Below, piece after piece: positions 21,900-34,093 of a DNA stretch of 64,000 nt. Source of the stretch: Heloderma charlesbogerti (lineage: Eukaryota; Chordata; Lepidosauria; Squamata; Helodermatidae); contig JANEZZ010003061.1 of assembly GCA_026122225.1 (NCBI GenBank), forward strand, positions 744,001-808,000. Direction: 5' to 3'. The translations under genes were made by a program, and so were the position numbers. Position 1 is the stretch's first letter. Every line of letters starts with the position of its first letter. Under the pieces are notes generated by a model. That model searched no databases. It was not told where the DNA came from and saw only the letters and a program-made list of their open reading frames with translations.

Positions 21900-22495
21900 T
21901 GCTTTGTTCAAGAGACAGTCCTAAGGAGTTGCAGTAATAAATTGCAAGTCAGAGTCTTAACAATACAAGATTCAAGGCAGTCAAGAGTTCAAGTTTCACA
22001 ATAAGCCTAGGCAAGAAAGTCTTCAGAGCATTTAAGATGATGTTGTCCTCAGCAAAGGCTCTTCAGCCTTAGCACTGGTTTAAATTCAGGGGAGAGGCTG
22101 CTAAAGCTTCCCATGTGATGATCTCACTTGACCCATAATGAGGCCCATAAACAATCACTTTATCTGAAGGGCTGTCTCTGTTCTGCTCTTTTCAGTTGGC
22201 ACTGTAACCTGGATTACACCCCTGAGCCCCCCACCCCCCTGCGGACTCTTCCTCCTGCATGGTTCTCACACTCCCAGGCTGTAAATGAGAGACCTCCTTC
22301 AAGGCCACTTCTTGCAGTTGGGGCTGATATGGAGCATCTTCCTCCTTCAGCCTGCAGTTAGATTGGAAGCTAGGCAGAGCTAAGCTCCCAGGTCCTGAGC
22401 TTCTCACAACTGAACTGGGATCCTGTTCCACGTCTGAATCAGATTCTGGCTTCAAAGCCATAGAGCCCACAGTGGCACTGGGGCTTGGCCTGACA
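21900..22495 (-). mobile_element. Possible LTR fragment
   Basis: On the minus strand it begins TGTCAGGCCAAGCCCCAGTG, resembling the U3 start of the other LTRs in the window (TGTCAGGG). The matching CA end and a target duplication could not be located, so the left boundary is arbitrary. Confidence 0.3.
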
Positions 22496-23580
22496 GTTAC
22501 CAGTGAACTGGACTAAGTACTGCTCAAATGACTGATCTGTATTGGGATCAATTAATCTCCCTACTCTGTTCATATAGAAAATAGATGACTGATTCTGACT
22601 AACTGCATCTCGCTGTACTGTGTTTTTTAATGTTTTGAATTTTATTGTAAATATGATAATGAACTGTTGTAAAGTTATATTAGTGATCTTTATTTTCCTG
22701 AAAGCAGTAAAAAAAATTTTTTAAAAAAAGAAGACTCAGCTGACTATTAAAGGCATTCTGAAGACAACTGTACAGTAGGGTACTGAACAGGACTTGATGA
22801 ATATAATCAAATTGCTAATGATTAGAGCAGTAAATCCAGCTTTATGGATATGTCAGTAAATGACGAACGCAATTTACCCAATGTATAAGTTTAGAGGTGC
22901 TCAGTATGTTTAGGCTTCTAGGTTGCATCTATGACATTTGACCATCCCTAAGATTTAAACAGTATGTCTGCTACAACATCACAAGACAACATTTTTATTC
23001 TAGTACAACACTGTTTGTCTACATACCTCAAAGCAATAATGTAGCCTAGCTGCAACCTTGAAAGGGGAAATTAGACTGAGACAGAGACTTGCCTAAGGCC
23101 TCACAGGTCAGCTGGGACTTGAACTTGAGTTTCCCATATTCAAGTGCTTTGCATTAAATCCATCAAAACAATAGAAACATGCATTGAAATCTACAAAATA
23201 AACCTCTCCAAAATCACTACCTAGGCAAGTCTTTTTTGACAGGGAGGGGTTCATAAATAAACATAGACTATTACAACTCAGAATAGAGTTTTTTGTGCCA
23301 GTTTTAATTGATTTTGCTGTCCTTTTATTGGTTGAAGTAGTTGCATTTTGTGTTTGATAGACGAGCATCTTGTAAAGAGTTGTTAAAGTTTGACGTTTAT
23401 TTGCTATTTTTTTTTACTCTTGATATTTTTTATAAATGTCAGTTTCTTTGAGAACTTTAGACAACAAGGATGGATAGAAACTTAATAAACACCAGTTATT
23501 TAGCAGCAACATTGGCCCTGCCAATGGGCTTTTATTCTACATTAAATGTTTAAGACTGAGGGAAACAAGGGAGTACCAAG
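22496..23580. other. Unassigned AT-rich intron
   Basis: No element recognised; homopolymer A/T runs at 22710-22735 and 23405-23418. Confidence 0.45.
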
Positions 23581-24260
23581 TGTCATGCCCCACTGGAAGA
23601 CCCTTCAGAGGAGGAATTGCTGGAGGACCAAGAACCACCAACCAGCAGCAATGGCCAGGATCTGCCAGGAGATCAGAAGGAGCCCAGGCCCTCAGGGGTG
23701 ACTACCATGAGGGTATCCCCTGTGGGGGACAAGGACAGTGCCTCAGAGGTAGAAACAGTGAAATCCCCACGCCCTCAGGAGAGATGCCCCCTGAAAAGAC
23801 AGGAACTCAAAAGGAGTGCTAGACAGAACCAGAGGCTTCCTTGTGGGGAAAAAAAAGAGAGAGAGAGAGAGAGAGATCTATTTGCATGTAGGAGGCTTGC
23901 TTACAAGGAGAACCATTTCAGCTGCAGTCACTAACAGCTCACAACTGAAGATTGGGTGTGGCTCTGACAGCTTCTCATAAAAACAGTGTAGGGCTGAAAA
24001 GAGTTGCTGGAAAAAAAGTTGGCCAGACTTTCCTGAATTGAGCTTTACCTTGCCTTTGGACTGCTTCCTTGACTGATGCCTGGTATCTGGACTGATGTAT
24101 GACTATTCTTCTGTCTGCTGTGTTGCCTTGGAACCTTGTTGCTGGAGACCTGGACTGTAGAGCCCTTGCCTTTTGCCTGATCCTTGTTTGTGCTGACCAT
24201 GTTGGAACTCTTCGACCCTTGAACCTGCAGCTGCCAGGCTCAGCCTCTAGAAATGTGACA
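23581..24260 (+). mobile_element. Possible solo LTR, 680 bp
   Basis: It begins TGTCATGCCCC and ends AAATGTGACA, that is TGTCA...TGACA termini like the LTR at 759. A CATAAAAAC TATA-like word lies at about 23975 and the 3' part is CT-rich, as in U5 regions. Flanking bases show no clear 5-bp duplication. A (GA)n tract (23856-23876) lies inside. Confidence 0.4.
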
Positions 24261-27200
24261 GTAAAGAGGGGAGAGTCAAGATGCAATACAGTTGTAGACA
24301 AAGTAGCAGATAGTTTAGCAAAGCAGTGCTAAAGAAGATAATAGATTTTGAGAAGTGATTCGAGGAGGAGAGACAAGTGTTTTGACAAATAAAAAGGTAA
24401 GGCTGTTCCAGGCATGCTGGTCAGTATGGTAAAAGCCCTGGGTTGTAGGGGATAGTCATAGATGGTGGCAGTTTTACATCAACGTAAGCCAGTTGTATGG
24501 AGTGTTACCTTGTAGAAGAGGTTTTGGTGTCCTCCATATGGGCAGGATAACATTTGAACTGGCCCAGAGCGTTTTTTGTAAAGAACAAAAAGCGCTTTCC
24601 CTCAGGCAGTAGCAGTTTCTTCACAAGCTGTTGTGAAGATAAAGTTGAGGGTGGGGAAGAACCTTTTCAGATGCACTGAGTCCCCTGGAGGAAGAATGTG
24701 ATAAAAAAATGTAAAATAATGCATAATAATACCTATAATTTATTTGCCTGCCCTAAAGTATTAGAACTGGGATCCAAGGATAATGCAACTTCTGAGTAAA
24801 AATGCGGTGATGTTAAATCTCATACACACAAACATGCATATGATGTACTACAGGAACTTCTTCATCCACCCCTTCAACCGAAGTCTCATGGATAGATCTG
24901 TCTCCAGTGCTCCCCCCACCCTTCATTCATCGGCATACAGAGATTAATCAGCCCCACTGTACACAAGCATTGCCCATTGATCTGCTCCCAACTTCTTCAC
25001 ATTCCCCTTTTCTCTTCCCTTGCTGGGATGGAACAGAATGGGACATATTGGGGAAAGGTTGGTTCCGCCGCCCCCTGCGCGCATGCGCGCACACACCCAC
25101 ACCCACACCCACACACTTAGAAGTTCTCTATACAGCAAATCCCCCTCTCAGTCACTCCCTAGCCTGAAGTGGTTAGAAGTCAAAATTGAGGCCACCCAAC
25201 ATACCACTCACCGTTTCCCCCGCCCTTTTTTCCAGCACCAGATCTTGTTTTATTTTAAAAAGCACAAGTAAGGCTGCTGAGAGAGAAGAAAAAAATGGCT
25301 TGGGTTGGCTAAAGCAGCAGAAACAGGTCGTGCTCCTTGTGGAGCCATCTGTGTGTGCCGAAAGAAGCACTTGCGTGGTCCTCCGCTTCCATTCTCCCTG
25401 CCCATCCACCAGTCCTGGTGATATGTGTAGCTACTGCCAATAAGAGAGACAGCCATAAACCACAGCAAGGTTTGACAGGAGGGAGTCACAGCTACATTGT
25501 GTCTGAAATCCTGGATGTTTAATAGTCAAGCAAGCTTCCAGATCCACCTACCTACTTGTTGGTGGCCCTGGGGCTGCAGGAAAAAAAGTGGGTTGGGGAA
25601 ACCAGTAAAGAGTGAGGTAAATAGAGATGGGTGTGCAAATAGAAGAGAGCATATCCTTTTTGGTAAAGAGCAAAAAGAGGTTCAGAGAGACCTCTTATTT
25701 TGCAGGGGGAAAGACAACGAGCATGCTGTGGGGTGTAAAAATATGGGGGGTCAATCAGAGCATGGGTTAAATAGAAAGAAATGCTTATAGGTGGTTAACT
25801 TACTGATACTGCCTTTTAAAATTAATAAAAATGTTAAAGTAATCCTCTAGTATTTGGGATTGTGCACCCCAGTGTGAAATTCATTGGATATGCATTGTGT
25901 ACTTTGTGGTCTCCATGAGATACAATGTATTCATACTTGATATAAACACAAACAACAGGAGTCTAGATTGTTCAGGCATTATATGATATTGGAATGAAAG
26001 CAGAAATGCCACAGTAGTCCTCTATATATGTTTGTGCAGTTTGCTTGCATTTTGTCCTGTTGACAGTTGCAAATTCTGACTGTCACCTCACCATTGGCAA
26101 CATATGTGTCCTCGTGCTGAAATCTGTCAGTACATTGTTTGATGGCAAAAGCCAACTAGTTTAAGCATTTTGCAGCAGCCTCCATATTGTTGACAGGAAT
26201 GATTATCCTCTGGGAGAAAGCTAGAGAGAGTTCCTGTGTCATTCCTTGGCAGTGAAATGCTTCCAGCTTCAATCACTTTTAAAAACAAAATTTGCTAATG
26301 AAGCATACCTTATTTCTCCAACTCCTCTTTATTCTTATTGTATATGTTAAAATTCATGGAATTCTGGGTTTATTCTCAGAGATTCATAATAGTTGTATAT
26401 GAGGATATTTTCATAGAATGCCCTGACTATTTGTAAAGTGTTCTATTTGAGAGATTAAGTATTGCTGTGTTATGCAGAAGTTGAAGAACAGTTGTATTTT
26501 GTGAACTCGCAGCTCCACCTTGCGTGCAAACAGAAGATTGCAACAAGACAGAAATGTCTTTACTGAAACATTAATAGCTATGCTTCTTTCTAATGAAATA
26601 ACCATAGCTAAGATTTCTCCATGAAATTGTGTGACAGACTTGCAGCAAACAAAATATTAGGTGTACTAAACAAAATACTTGACTTCTTTAGACATAAAAT
26701 CAATTCTTATTAAGATTTACCTTCCTCCCTTGACCACTTATAACAATGTTAATAAAGCAAAGGATTAGAAAACTCTCCATGGTTGACAACTATTGGGCTT
26801 AGATCAGACAGTGGACTGTCTCATCTCCTGAAGTTCACGGTGACACCTTACCAAACGAGGCAGCATTGAATATAGTTGCAGACAGCAGTTCTTCCCATGA
26901 AGATTTATTATCTCCATGTGAATATATTATGGTTTCAAAACTGTGACACCAAAATGGTAATGTATGAGAAACTATTCCAGAGCAACTGTTTTTTGTTTTA
27001 GTGTTTGTTTCTAATTTTGCTTTACTAACAAATACTGATGAACAAACCTCAAAAGCATTGCAGCTATGTTAAGCTATTATTTGGAGAGTTTTCTCCATTC
27101 TAGAAAATCATGGCTGAAAGCAAAATACTAGTGAGTTGTCTCTTCTACACATATCAGAATAGTCTCCTGCCAGGTTTAGAATAATTTGCCTTCCTGGGTA

Positions 27201-27810
27201 TTATATGTTGAGGTAGGTGTAGGGTCGGAATTCCTGAAATACCACCTGGGTCATAGCTCCAACAAGGCTACATGGGTGAAAGATTCTCTCTTTCTTGAGA
27301 AATGCAGAATTCAAGAATTCAGACACCAAGTTTAGCTTGATATCTTAGCAACAGGTACATTTCTATGAAGGGCTCTAAGAACATATTCAATACTATACTA
27401 TTATAGCTGACTGTCTTGCTAGGAGCTAGTCTTCCCTGTGCCTATGGTGGCTACCTGCTTATCATGGATTCATTCTCCAGAAACATGCTGCCATTTTTTG
27501 CATGTTGCCAAATCTTGCAAGCGTAATTTCTGCTACCCAAGATCTTCCTCCTTCTTAGCCTTGAATAAATCGTTTCAGGAATCCCCTCCATCTTTTGACT
27601 ACTTTACGGGTTTTACTGCCATATTCCATTTACCCATTGAGCATTAACCAATAAGACTGACATAAGAATGTCCTTCTAAAAATGTGTTGGAAGGAAGTAT
27701 GTATTCAGGGCAGGCAATGTTGAGATGTAGGATGGAGGGATGATTGAGGTTGGAGAAAGAAAAGGAAAAGGATCTTTTCACTTAAGGGATTATTGTAGTG
27801 AGAGAAAGGC
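24261..27810. other. Repeat-poor intron
   Basis: Largely unique AT-rich sequence with no open frame of note. 25078-25117 has an alternating purine-pyrimidine run (GCGCGCATGCGCGCACACAC) with Z-DNA-forming potential, followed by CACACC repeats. 25830-27790 is the longest stretch here without any recognised repeat. Confidence 0.45.
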
Positions 27811-30800
27811 ATACGTTATTATTATTAATTACATTTCTATACCGCTTCATTGGGGCTGCGGTGATTTAGTGGTTAAGACACTGAACTGCAGACTGGAAGG
27901 TTGGCAGGACAGCAGTTCGAGACCCGTGTGCTGCGTGACAGAGTGAGCTCCCGTCTTCAGTCCCAGCTCCTGTGAACCTAGCAGTTAGAAAGCAAGAAAT
28001 TGCAAGTAGATAAATAGGTATCACTTCGGTGGGAAAGGTAACAGCATTCCGTGCACCTCGGTGTTCAGTCATGCTGGCCACATGACCACAGAAGTGTCTT
28101 CGGACAGCGCTGGCTCTTCGGCTTAGAAATGGAGATGAGCACCACACCCTAGAGTCGGACACGACTGGTTGGGGACACCTTTTTTACCGCCTCATAGCCG
28201 AAGCTCTCTGGGTGGCTTACAAAGGTTAAAAATATTAAAAATACAATATGCAAAATTTAAAAACACAAAAAACACACAGACAGTATACACAGAGACAACA
28301 CATATCTAAAAACAACTCTGAGAAATCAGCCAAACCATAAAACAAATCCAGGATCAATTGAAACTCATCACATGCTGCCAAATGCCTGGGAAAAGAGAAA
28401 AGTCTTGCCTGGTGCTGAAAAGATAACAATGTTGGTGCTAGGCAAGTCTCACCAGGGAGATCATTCCATAATTTGTGGGGGGGTCACCAGCAAAAAGGCC
28501 CTCTCCTTTGTTGCTGTCTTCTGATCCTCCCTTGGAGTAGGCACCCGGAGGAGGACCCTAGATGTTGAGTGTAGTGTATGGGTATGTTCTAGCCGGGAGA
28601 GGCACACAGTCAGGTATTGCAGTCCTGAGCCATGTAAGGCTTTATAGGTCAAAACCAGCACCTCGAATCAGGCTCAGAAACATATAGGCAGCCAATGCAA
28701 GGGGGCCAGAGTTGGTCTTTTATGTTCAGACCTTCTGGTTCCTGTTCAATCTGGTTGCCGCATTTTACATGAGCTGCAGCTTTTGAACCATCTTCAAAGG
28801 CAGTCCTATGTACAGTGCATTGCAGTAATCTAAACTGGAGATTACCAGAATGTAGACAACTGAAGCCAGGTTATCCCTGTCCAGATAGGGCCATAGCTGG
28901 ACCACCAACTGACATTGGTAGAAGGTACTCCATGCCACTGAGGCCACCTGAGCCTCAAGTGACAGAGATGATTCTAGGAAAACCCCAAGCTACAAACTTT
29001 CTCCTTCAGGAGGAGTGCATTCCCATCCAGAACAAGTTGAGCACCCTCCGTTTGGTCAAAAGAACCGCCTACTAACAGCATCTCAGTCTTGTCTGGATTG
29101 AGTTTCAGTTTATTAGCTTTCATCCAGTCCATTATTGCAGTCAGGCACTGATCTAGCACATCCACAGCCTCACCTGCTGAAGATGAAAAAGAGAAGCAGA
29201 GCTGCATGTTATCAGCATTCTGTTGACAATGCACTCCAAAACTCCAGAAGATTACACTCAACAATTTCATGTAGATGTTGAATGGGGGACAGAATGGACC
29301 CCTGCGGAACCTCATAATGGTGAATCTACGGGGCTGAGCAATGTTCCCCAAGGACACTGGAGGGTTCTGGAGCCAACCCTCCAAATAGGAGCAAAACCAC
29401 TGCAGTGCAGTACCTCCCACTCCCAACTCAGACAGTTGTTCTGGAAGGATACCGTGGTTAATGGTACTGAAAGCCGCTGAGAAATCAAGGAGAATCAACA
29501 AGGGCACACTTCTCCTGATGTGTTCTCCCAACATTGGTCATCCTATGGGGTGACCAAGGCTGTTTCCATGCCAAAACCTGGCCTGAACCCCAACTTAAAT
29601 GGATCCAGATAATTGGTCTCATACAGGAGTGTCTGGAGTGGGTTTGCACCTACCCACTCAAGGACCTTGCCAAGGAATGGAACATTTGCCATCAACCTGT
29701 AATAATTAAGGTTTTGGGGGTTCAGGGAGGATTTCTTCAGGAGTGGCCTCACTGCTGCCTCTTTCCGGTGGCCCAGGTTCACAGAGAGGTATTAACCATT
29801 CCCAGGGCCCAGCCAGCTGTTCCCTCCCCGTTGGTTTTTATTAGCCAAGAGGGGCAAGGATCCAATATGGAAGTGGTTGCATGAACCTGTCCAAGCACCT
29901 TGTCAAAATCCTCAAGCTGTACCAACTCATTCAACAAAACTGGACAAGTCTGTACTCTAGATACCTCACCTGATTCACCTGCTGTAACACTGGAGTTGAA
30001 GTCCCTGCAGATGCAAGAGATTTTATTCTGGAAGTGCCTAGCAAATATATTACAGCAGGTCTCCGATGGATCTACAGTGTCCTTGGGGCTGGCATGTAAT
30101 AGCCCCCAGACAACTCTGAAACTCTGCTGGGCGGCAGATAGATGAACCAATAGAGGCAGCAAGATATTGGGGTTTTGGGCTTCCCTCACTGCCCCTGAAT
30201 ATACCTTACCGTAGGCACATACCAGCATTCGACTGCATCCACTAGGAGTTCTTCTCCATCTGCACTCAAGTCTTCTATTTTGATTCATCACTCTCAGCTC
30301 TGGGGTATACCACAGAGCACTATGAGCTCTACTCAGGAGAGGGCACTCAGGAACAATTGTGTCCACTGCCCAGGTCATTTCTGCATTCCACAGATCAATG
30401 ACAGTTTTGACAGGACAGCCAGTCCTGTCAGCCAGAAATCTTTCCAGAACTCTCAGGAAACCATCCAGATCCATTAGCCTCTGGGGAGCACTGTCTTAAT
30501 AGTCTCCCACCCCTGCAGAGGGGAAAAGCTGTTGTAAAGCTAAACCTCAGCAGGCAATGATCTGACCATGACAAAGGGTCTGATGCAAAGTTCCCACCTT
30601 CAGATCACCATCTCCTTGTCCAGTTGAGAAAACCAGGTCTAGACTATGCCCCAATATATGTTTTGGGCCAATGACATGTTGGGACAGTCCCATGGTTGTC
30701 ATGGAGACCATGACCACCCCAGACAAGGTGCCCTCAGCATGGATGTTGACATCCCTCAGAATGAACAGTCTTGGGGGATCTCAACAGCATACCCAAGACC

Positions 30801-31030
30801 ACCTCAGTCAGCTCAGCTAGGGAGTCTGTTGAGCAGCAGCGTGGGTGGTACACCAACAGAATCCCAAATCTGTCCCACTAACCCAACACAAGGTCAAATA
30901 CTCCAGACCAGTAGTCAGCAGAGGAAGATGGAATTCCTTTAGACAACGACAACAGCAACACCCCCCCCTCCCTGGCCCTCAAGTATACCCTGATGCTGAA
31001 CCAAGTACCCCAGTGGGCATGAAAGTAGAT
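27811..31030 (-). mobile_element. L2 LINE, long but decayed
   Basis: On the minus strand, from right to left: an endonuclease C-terminal remnant (about 30890-30490), a linker, then reverse-transcriptase pieces at 30474-29779, 29782-29543 and 29534-28974 in shifted frames. Recognisable phrases are LILLDFSAAFSTINHGILPE and KLKLNPDKTEMLLVGGS. The catalytic YADD of L2 is replaced by NADN in this copy, so both the Tyr and second Asp are lost. The 3' UTR reaches 28186, is interrupted by a Sauria SINE, and resumes at 27811-27850 with the ACATTTCTATACCGC terminus. Inactive. Confidence 0.88.
27851..28185 (+). mobile_element. Sauria-type SINE, near full length
   Basis: The tRNA-derived head has an A box (GTGATTTAGTGGTTAAGACA) and a B box (CAGTTCGAGACCCGTGTGC). 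The body has GTGACAGAGTGAGCTCCCGT and CATGCTGGCCACATGACCAC, and the BovB-like tail is CTAGAGTCGGACACGACTGG. It is inserted in an L2 3' end and flanked by an 11-bp duplication, TACCGCTTCAT (27840-27850) and TACCGCCTCAT (28185-28195, sharing the tail T), with one mismatch. These SINEs are transcribed by RNA polymerase III and mobilised by BovB reverse transcriptase, and are diagnostic of squamates. Confidence 0.92.
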
Positions 31031-31335
31031 TAATAGGAAAAGAAAGGTCTTCATGTTTGTCCATTCTGGGTTTTCTGTGGCTTTTATATAACTAAGCTCA
31101 GAGGTCTGCCTCCTTCAGTCTTGTGTGTTCTATTTTTGTTTTTGAAACTAGAATTCCTATGGTCTGCCAATGTTAAGTTTAAAATATTAGAGGGTACACT
31201 CAGGATGTAGTAACGCTAAAGGCATAACCAGTCTTAAGTGAAACTGAGTATGTACTTGTTTTTAAAGAACTAGTGCTGAGTTAAATTTGCTAGTGAATAT
31301 TTTTTCCATAAAAACAGTGCTTATATAGGGGATTA

Positions 31336-31400
31336 TTTGTTTATGACATTTATATGCTCCCATTAACAAAAGTCCTTGAGATGGCTTACAGTAAAAGAGA
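31336..31400 (-). mobile_element. LINE 3'-terminal fragment (L2-like)
   Basis: TTATGACATTTATATGCTCC and GAGATGGCTTACAGTAAAAG resemble the reversed L2 3' end. Confidence 0.45.
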
Positions 31401-31446
31401 AATGATATGTAAGCTGTAATTTTACAAATGGGTGCCTATGTTTATC

Positions 31447-31967
31447 TAGGGATGTACGAAAGTCACCTTTCCGCAGATTATGTTGATGGTGGGGGAGGGG
31501 AGGCATTCCGTTCCTCCCCCTGGAATCCTCGATGGGGGGGAGGCGATCCGTTCCTCCCCCCCGGAATCCTCCACAGCTGGCTGTGCTCCACGGCAGCTCC
31601 GTGGAGCAGCCGGCCAGGCCCGGCCAGGCCAGAGCCGTCTGCAGCCGGATTTCCAGCTGCGGAGGGCTCTGGGGAAAAAACAAAACAAAAACCGCGTACG
31701 CAAATGGCGGTAGCCGCCATTTGTGTTCCTTATTTTTGGCCATCTTAATCTACGTAAATATTTATGTAGACTATGACTGCGAAAATAAAGGGGAATGCAA
31801 ATAGCGTAGCGGGCGCTATTTGCGTCCCTTTTTGATTCACCGTTTTAGCCTACGTAAATATTTACGGGGGGTGGGGTGGCAGGCCGTTCCGCCATGGAGT
31901 TCAGGGAGCCGAATGCACTGGCATTTGGCCTCACCAAGATCCGTGGCGGAATTCTCTGACATCCCTA
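31447..31967 (+). mobile_element. hAT-like MITE with perfect 8-bp duplication
   Basis: Ends TAGGGATGTACGAA and ACATCCCTA, flanked by TGTTTATC at 31439-31446 and again at 31968-31975, an exact 8-bp duplication as made by hAT transposases. The interior is built of nested short palindromes, for example AAATGGCGGTAGCCGCCATT, CAAATAGCG...CGCTATTTG, and TACGTAAATATTTA in two places, plus two diverged GATTCC-bounded G/C-rich repeats. No transposase. Confidence 0.88.
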
Positions 31968-32107
31968 TGTTTATCTTCCTCTTCCCCTTGTCCCCCATCA
32001 TCTCCTTCTCCTTTTGCATTGTGTGTATTAGATTGTAAGGCTGATCATTTATTGGTCTGGAAGTCCGGGAGTTTTTTTCAGCTGAAAAGCAGGATAAAGG
32101 TGCTTTA

Positions 32108-32197
32108 AAGTGCAATTGCATACATGTCCACTCAGATGTAATCCCAAGTGAGTTCAGTAGAACTTACTCCCAGGTAAGTGTGCATAGGATTGCAGCC
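32108..32197. mobile_element. Small palindromic MITE (CAATCCTATG-type ends)
   Basis: The right end CATAGGATTGCAGCC is followed by TTA; the left end GTGCAATTGCATACATG is preceded by TTA (with one or two intervening A). A CTTACTCCCAGGTAAG hairpin lies inside. The ends resemble the Harbinger-like family at 6573, with a possible TTA duplication. Confidence 0.55.
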
Positions 32198-33700
32198 TTA
32201 AATTAAAACAACAACAATGAACCATTGTTATGGTTTATACTCAGCCCTATTAAGAACAAACAGTAGTTAAGATTAATCGCAGTTTATGGTTCTGATGATA
32301 CACCAAACTGTGGTTAATCTAAAGTGGAAGTGGAAACTTAGACTCTCTGTGCGCTACAATAGGAGATACGAGGGGGCGCTCAAAAGTGCAAGGGCTACTG
32401 CAGTTCATCCTCATATTGCTAAATGATAGTGCAAACTCTCCTGTGACGTAGGAGAAATCTATGGTCGGTTTTGGAATGTTCAGCCAGCACTGACCTTTCT
32501 CTGGCTCTCTTTTGTTGGACAGGCTGGCAAGGGACCAGTGCAGCCTCAGTTTGGATCACATGTGACTTGACAGGGGGCAGAACAATTCATGAGTGCTTCT
32601 GACCTCCTGCTGCCCCCCCCCTCAATTGTGAGACGTCTCTGTTTTCATTTTCCTTGAGTAGAAAAAGGCCTGAACGGATTTACTGTACAGTCCCAAGTGG
32701 TCTTCTTGGAATCTGAAAAAGGTGTCTTATAGTTCAAGGGTTCACACTTTAAGCTGCTTTTATTGCCCTTATCATTCCATGAAATGCTACATTATCACCA
32801 CATGTGTGTTGCTTTTGTACTAGTTCCAGCTGTGGATGGTGTGCTATGACTTGTTGAAACCTTGACATCTGTGTTCCGTTTTCTTACCCTGTTTCTGTTA
32901 ACGGGCCCCGGTTGCTTTTTGCTATTGTTGCATTCTGATTTTTAACTTGGAACAGAGAGACAATGGAACAGTTAGATGCTAGATAGCATGTTAGGCTCTT
33001 CTTCAATGGCTAAGCTTGAAAGAGATGAAATTTACAAAAGTATTACCAAGATAATATTCCTCGAAATTAACTGATATTGAAATGTCAGATCTTGGACTTT
33101 GTAATAGTTCTCCTGGCCTTTGTAGTAGTTCTCATATTCTACAACTCAAATTTCTTTCTAAGGAGAGAAGATTAATCTCCTTTCAAAATGCGTTTGCGGG
33201 CATATAAGGTATCATGTGAGCCTTGCAGTGGCCATGTTTGAAGCTTCCTTTGTCTGAAATCTAGGTTTTGGTAATCAGCCGTCATTAAATGTTGTGCAAC
33301 AATGTTTCTTAATATTTCACTGCTGTTAGCAGTTTCCACGATCAGGAAGAATAGTACTATACTTAAATACACATGCCCTTCACAGAGTTTAGATGACACA
33401 TGCTGAGTGATTCATTTGGATCCAGTGTTGTGGATTTTCCATAAAATTTTGAATTGGAAAATGTTTCAGAAAATTTTCCAGTTCAAATTAGGTTAATTTG
33501 TCAGGGTCATTTGCATAAGAAAATTTTCTGTTTGTATCAGAAAATGTTTTGGTGCTCTAGAGAGAACTAATTTAGCACGTTTTTTTACTTGTTTAGTATA
33601 CAAAGCTTTTTTAAAAAGTGTAACATGTTGTTGTTTTTGTCCCAATATACCACAAGCATTTGACCTGAAATATTTGAGGGAGGAGGGAAATAAAGCACAC
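32198..33700. other. Unassigned intron
   Basis: No repeat or gene recognised. 33060-33130 contains a short near-repeat of GTAGTTCTC(C/A) phrases. Confidence 0.4.
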
Positions 33701-33703
33701 TTA

Positions 33704-34093
33704 GGGCACAATCCTATTGATTGCACCTTTGATGATCATAAGCCCACAAACATGCAAGTTTACTATCATCCTGTGCAGGGTGGGAGGAGCAGTGGAGCCG
33801 ATCGTCCTTGTCCTCCCACCCTGCGTTTTTTGCTTTTTTGCCCATCTAGTGATGGAGCTTCAGTAGGAGAGGGAAGGAGGCTGGAAGAGGCTCAGAACAG
33901 CTCATATCCTGGCTTCTCCTGTCTCTTCCCCTCCCTGCCCACTGAATGCCCCCCTTTTCCCCCTATCCAAGCTCATGTGGTTCTTTCCATTTCCCCCCTC
34001 TGAGGCCAGAGTGCCGTCTCTGGCCTTGGATCAGGGAATCCAAACTATCCTATGTCTCCTCAGATGCTGTCTAGGGGCCATAGGATTGCTCCC
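33704..34093. mobile_element. Harbinger-like MITE, copy 2
   Basis: Starts GGGCACAATCCTATTG after TTA and ends GCCATAGGATTGCTCCC. The right-hand TTA has been lost in a C run. The inner right end has GATGCTGTCTAGGGGCC, as in copies 3 and 4. Confidence 0.7.

Noticed and set aside
24099..24332. 77-codon plus-strand open frame as a small secreted or membrane protein
   Set aside because: It overlaps the candidate LTR's 3' part, has no start context or splice support, and shows no known motif.
25070..25120. CpG-island promoter suggested by GCGCGCATGCGCGC
   Set aside because: The GC-rich run is only about 25 bp and continues into CA repeats; there is no island-scale CpG density.
31363..31804. Several overlapping open frames on both strands with Pro/Gly/Arg-rich peptides
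   Set aside because: They result from the GC-rich palindromic interior of a hAT MITE with a proven target duplication.
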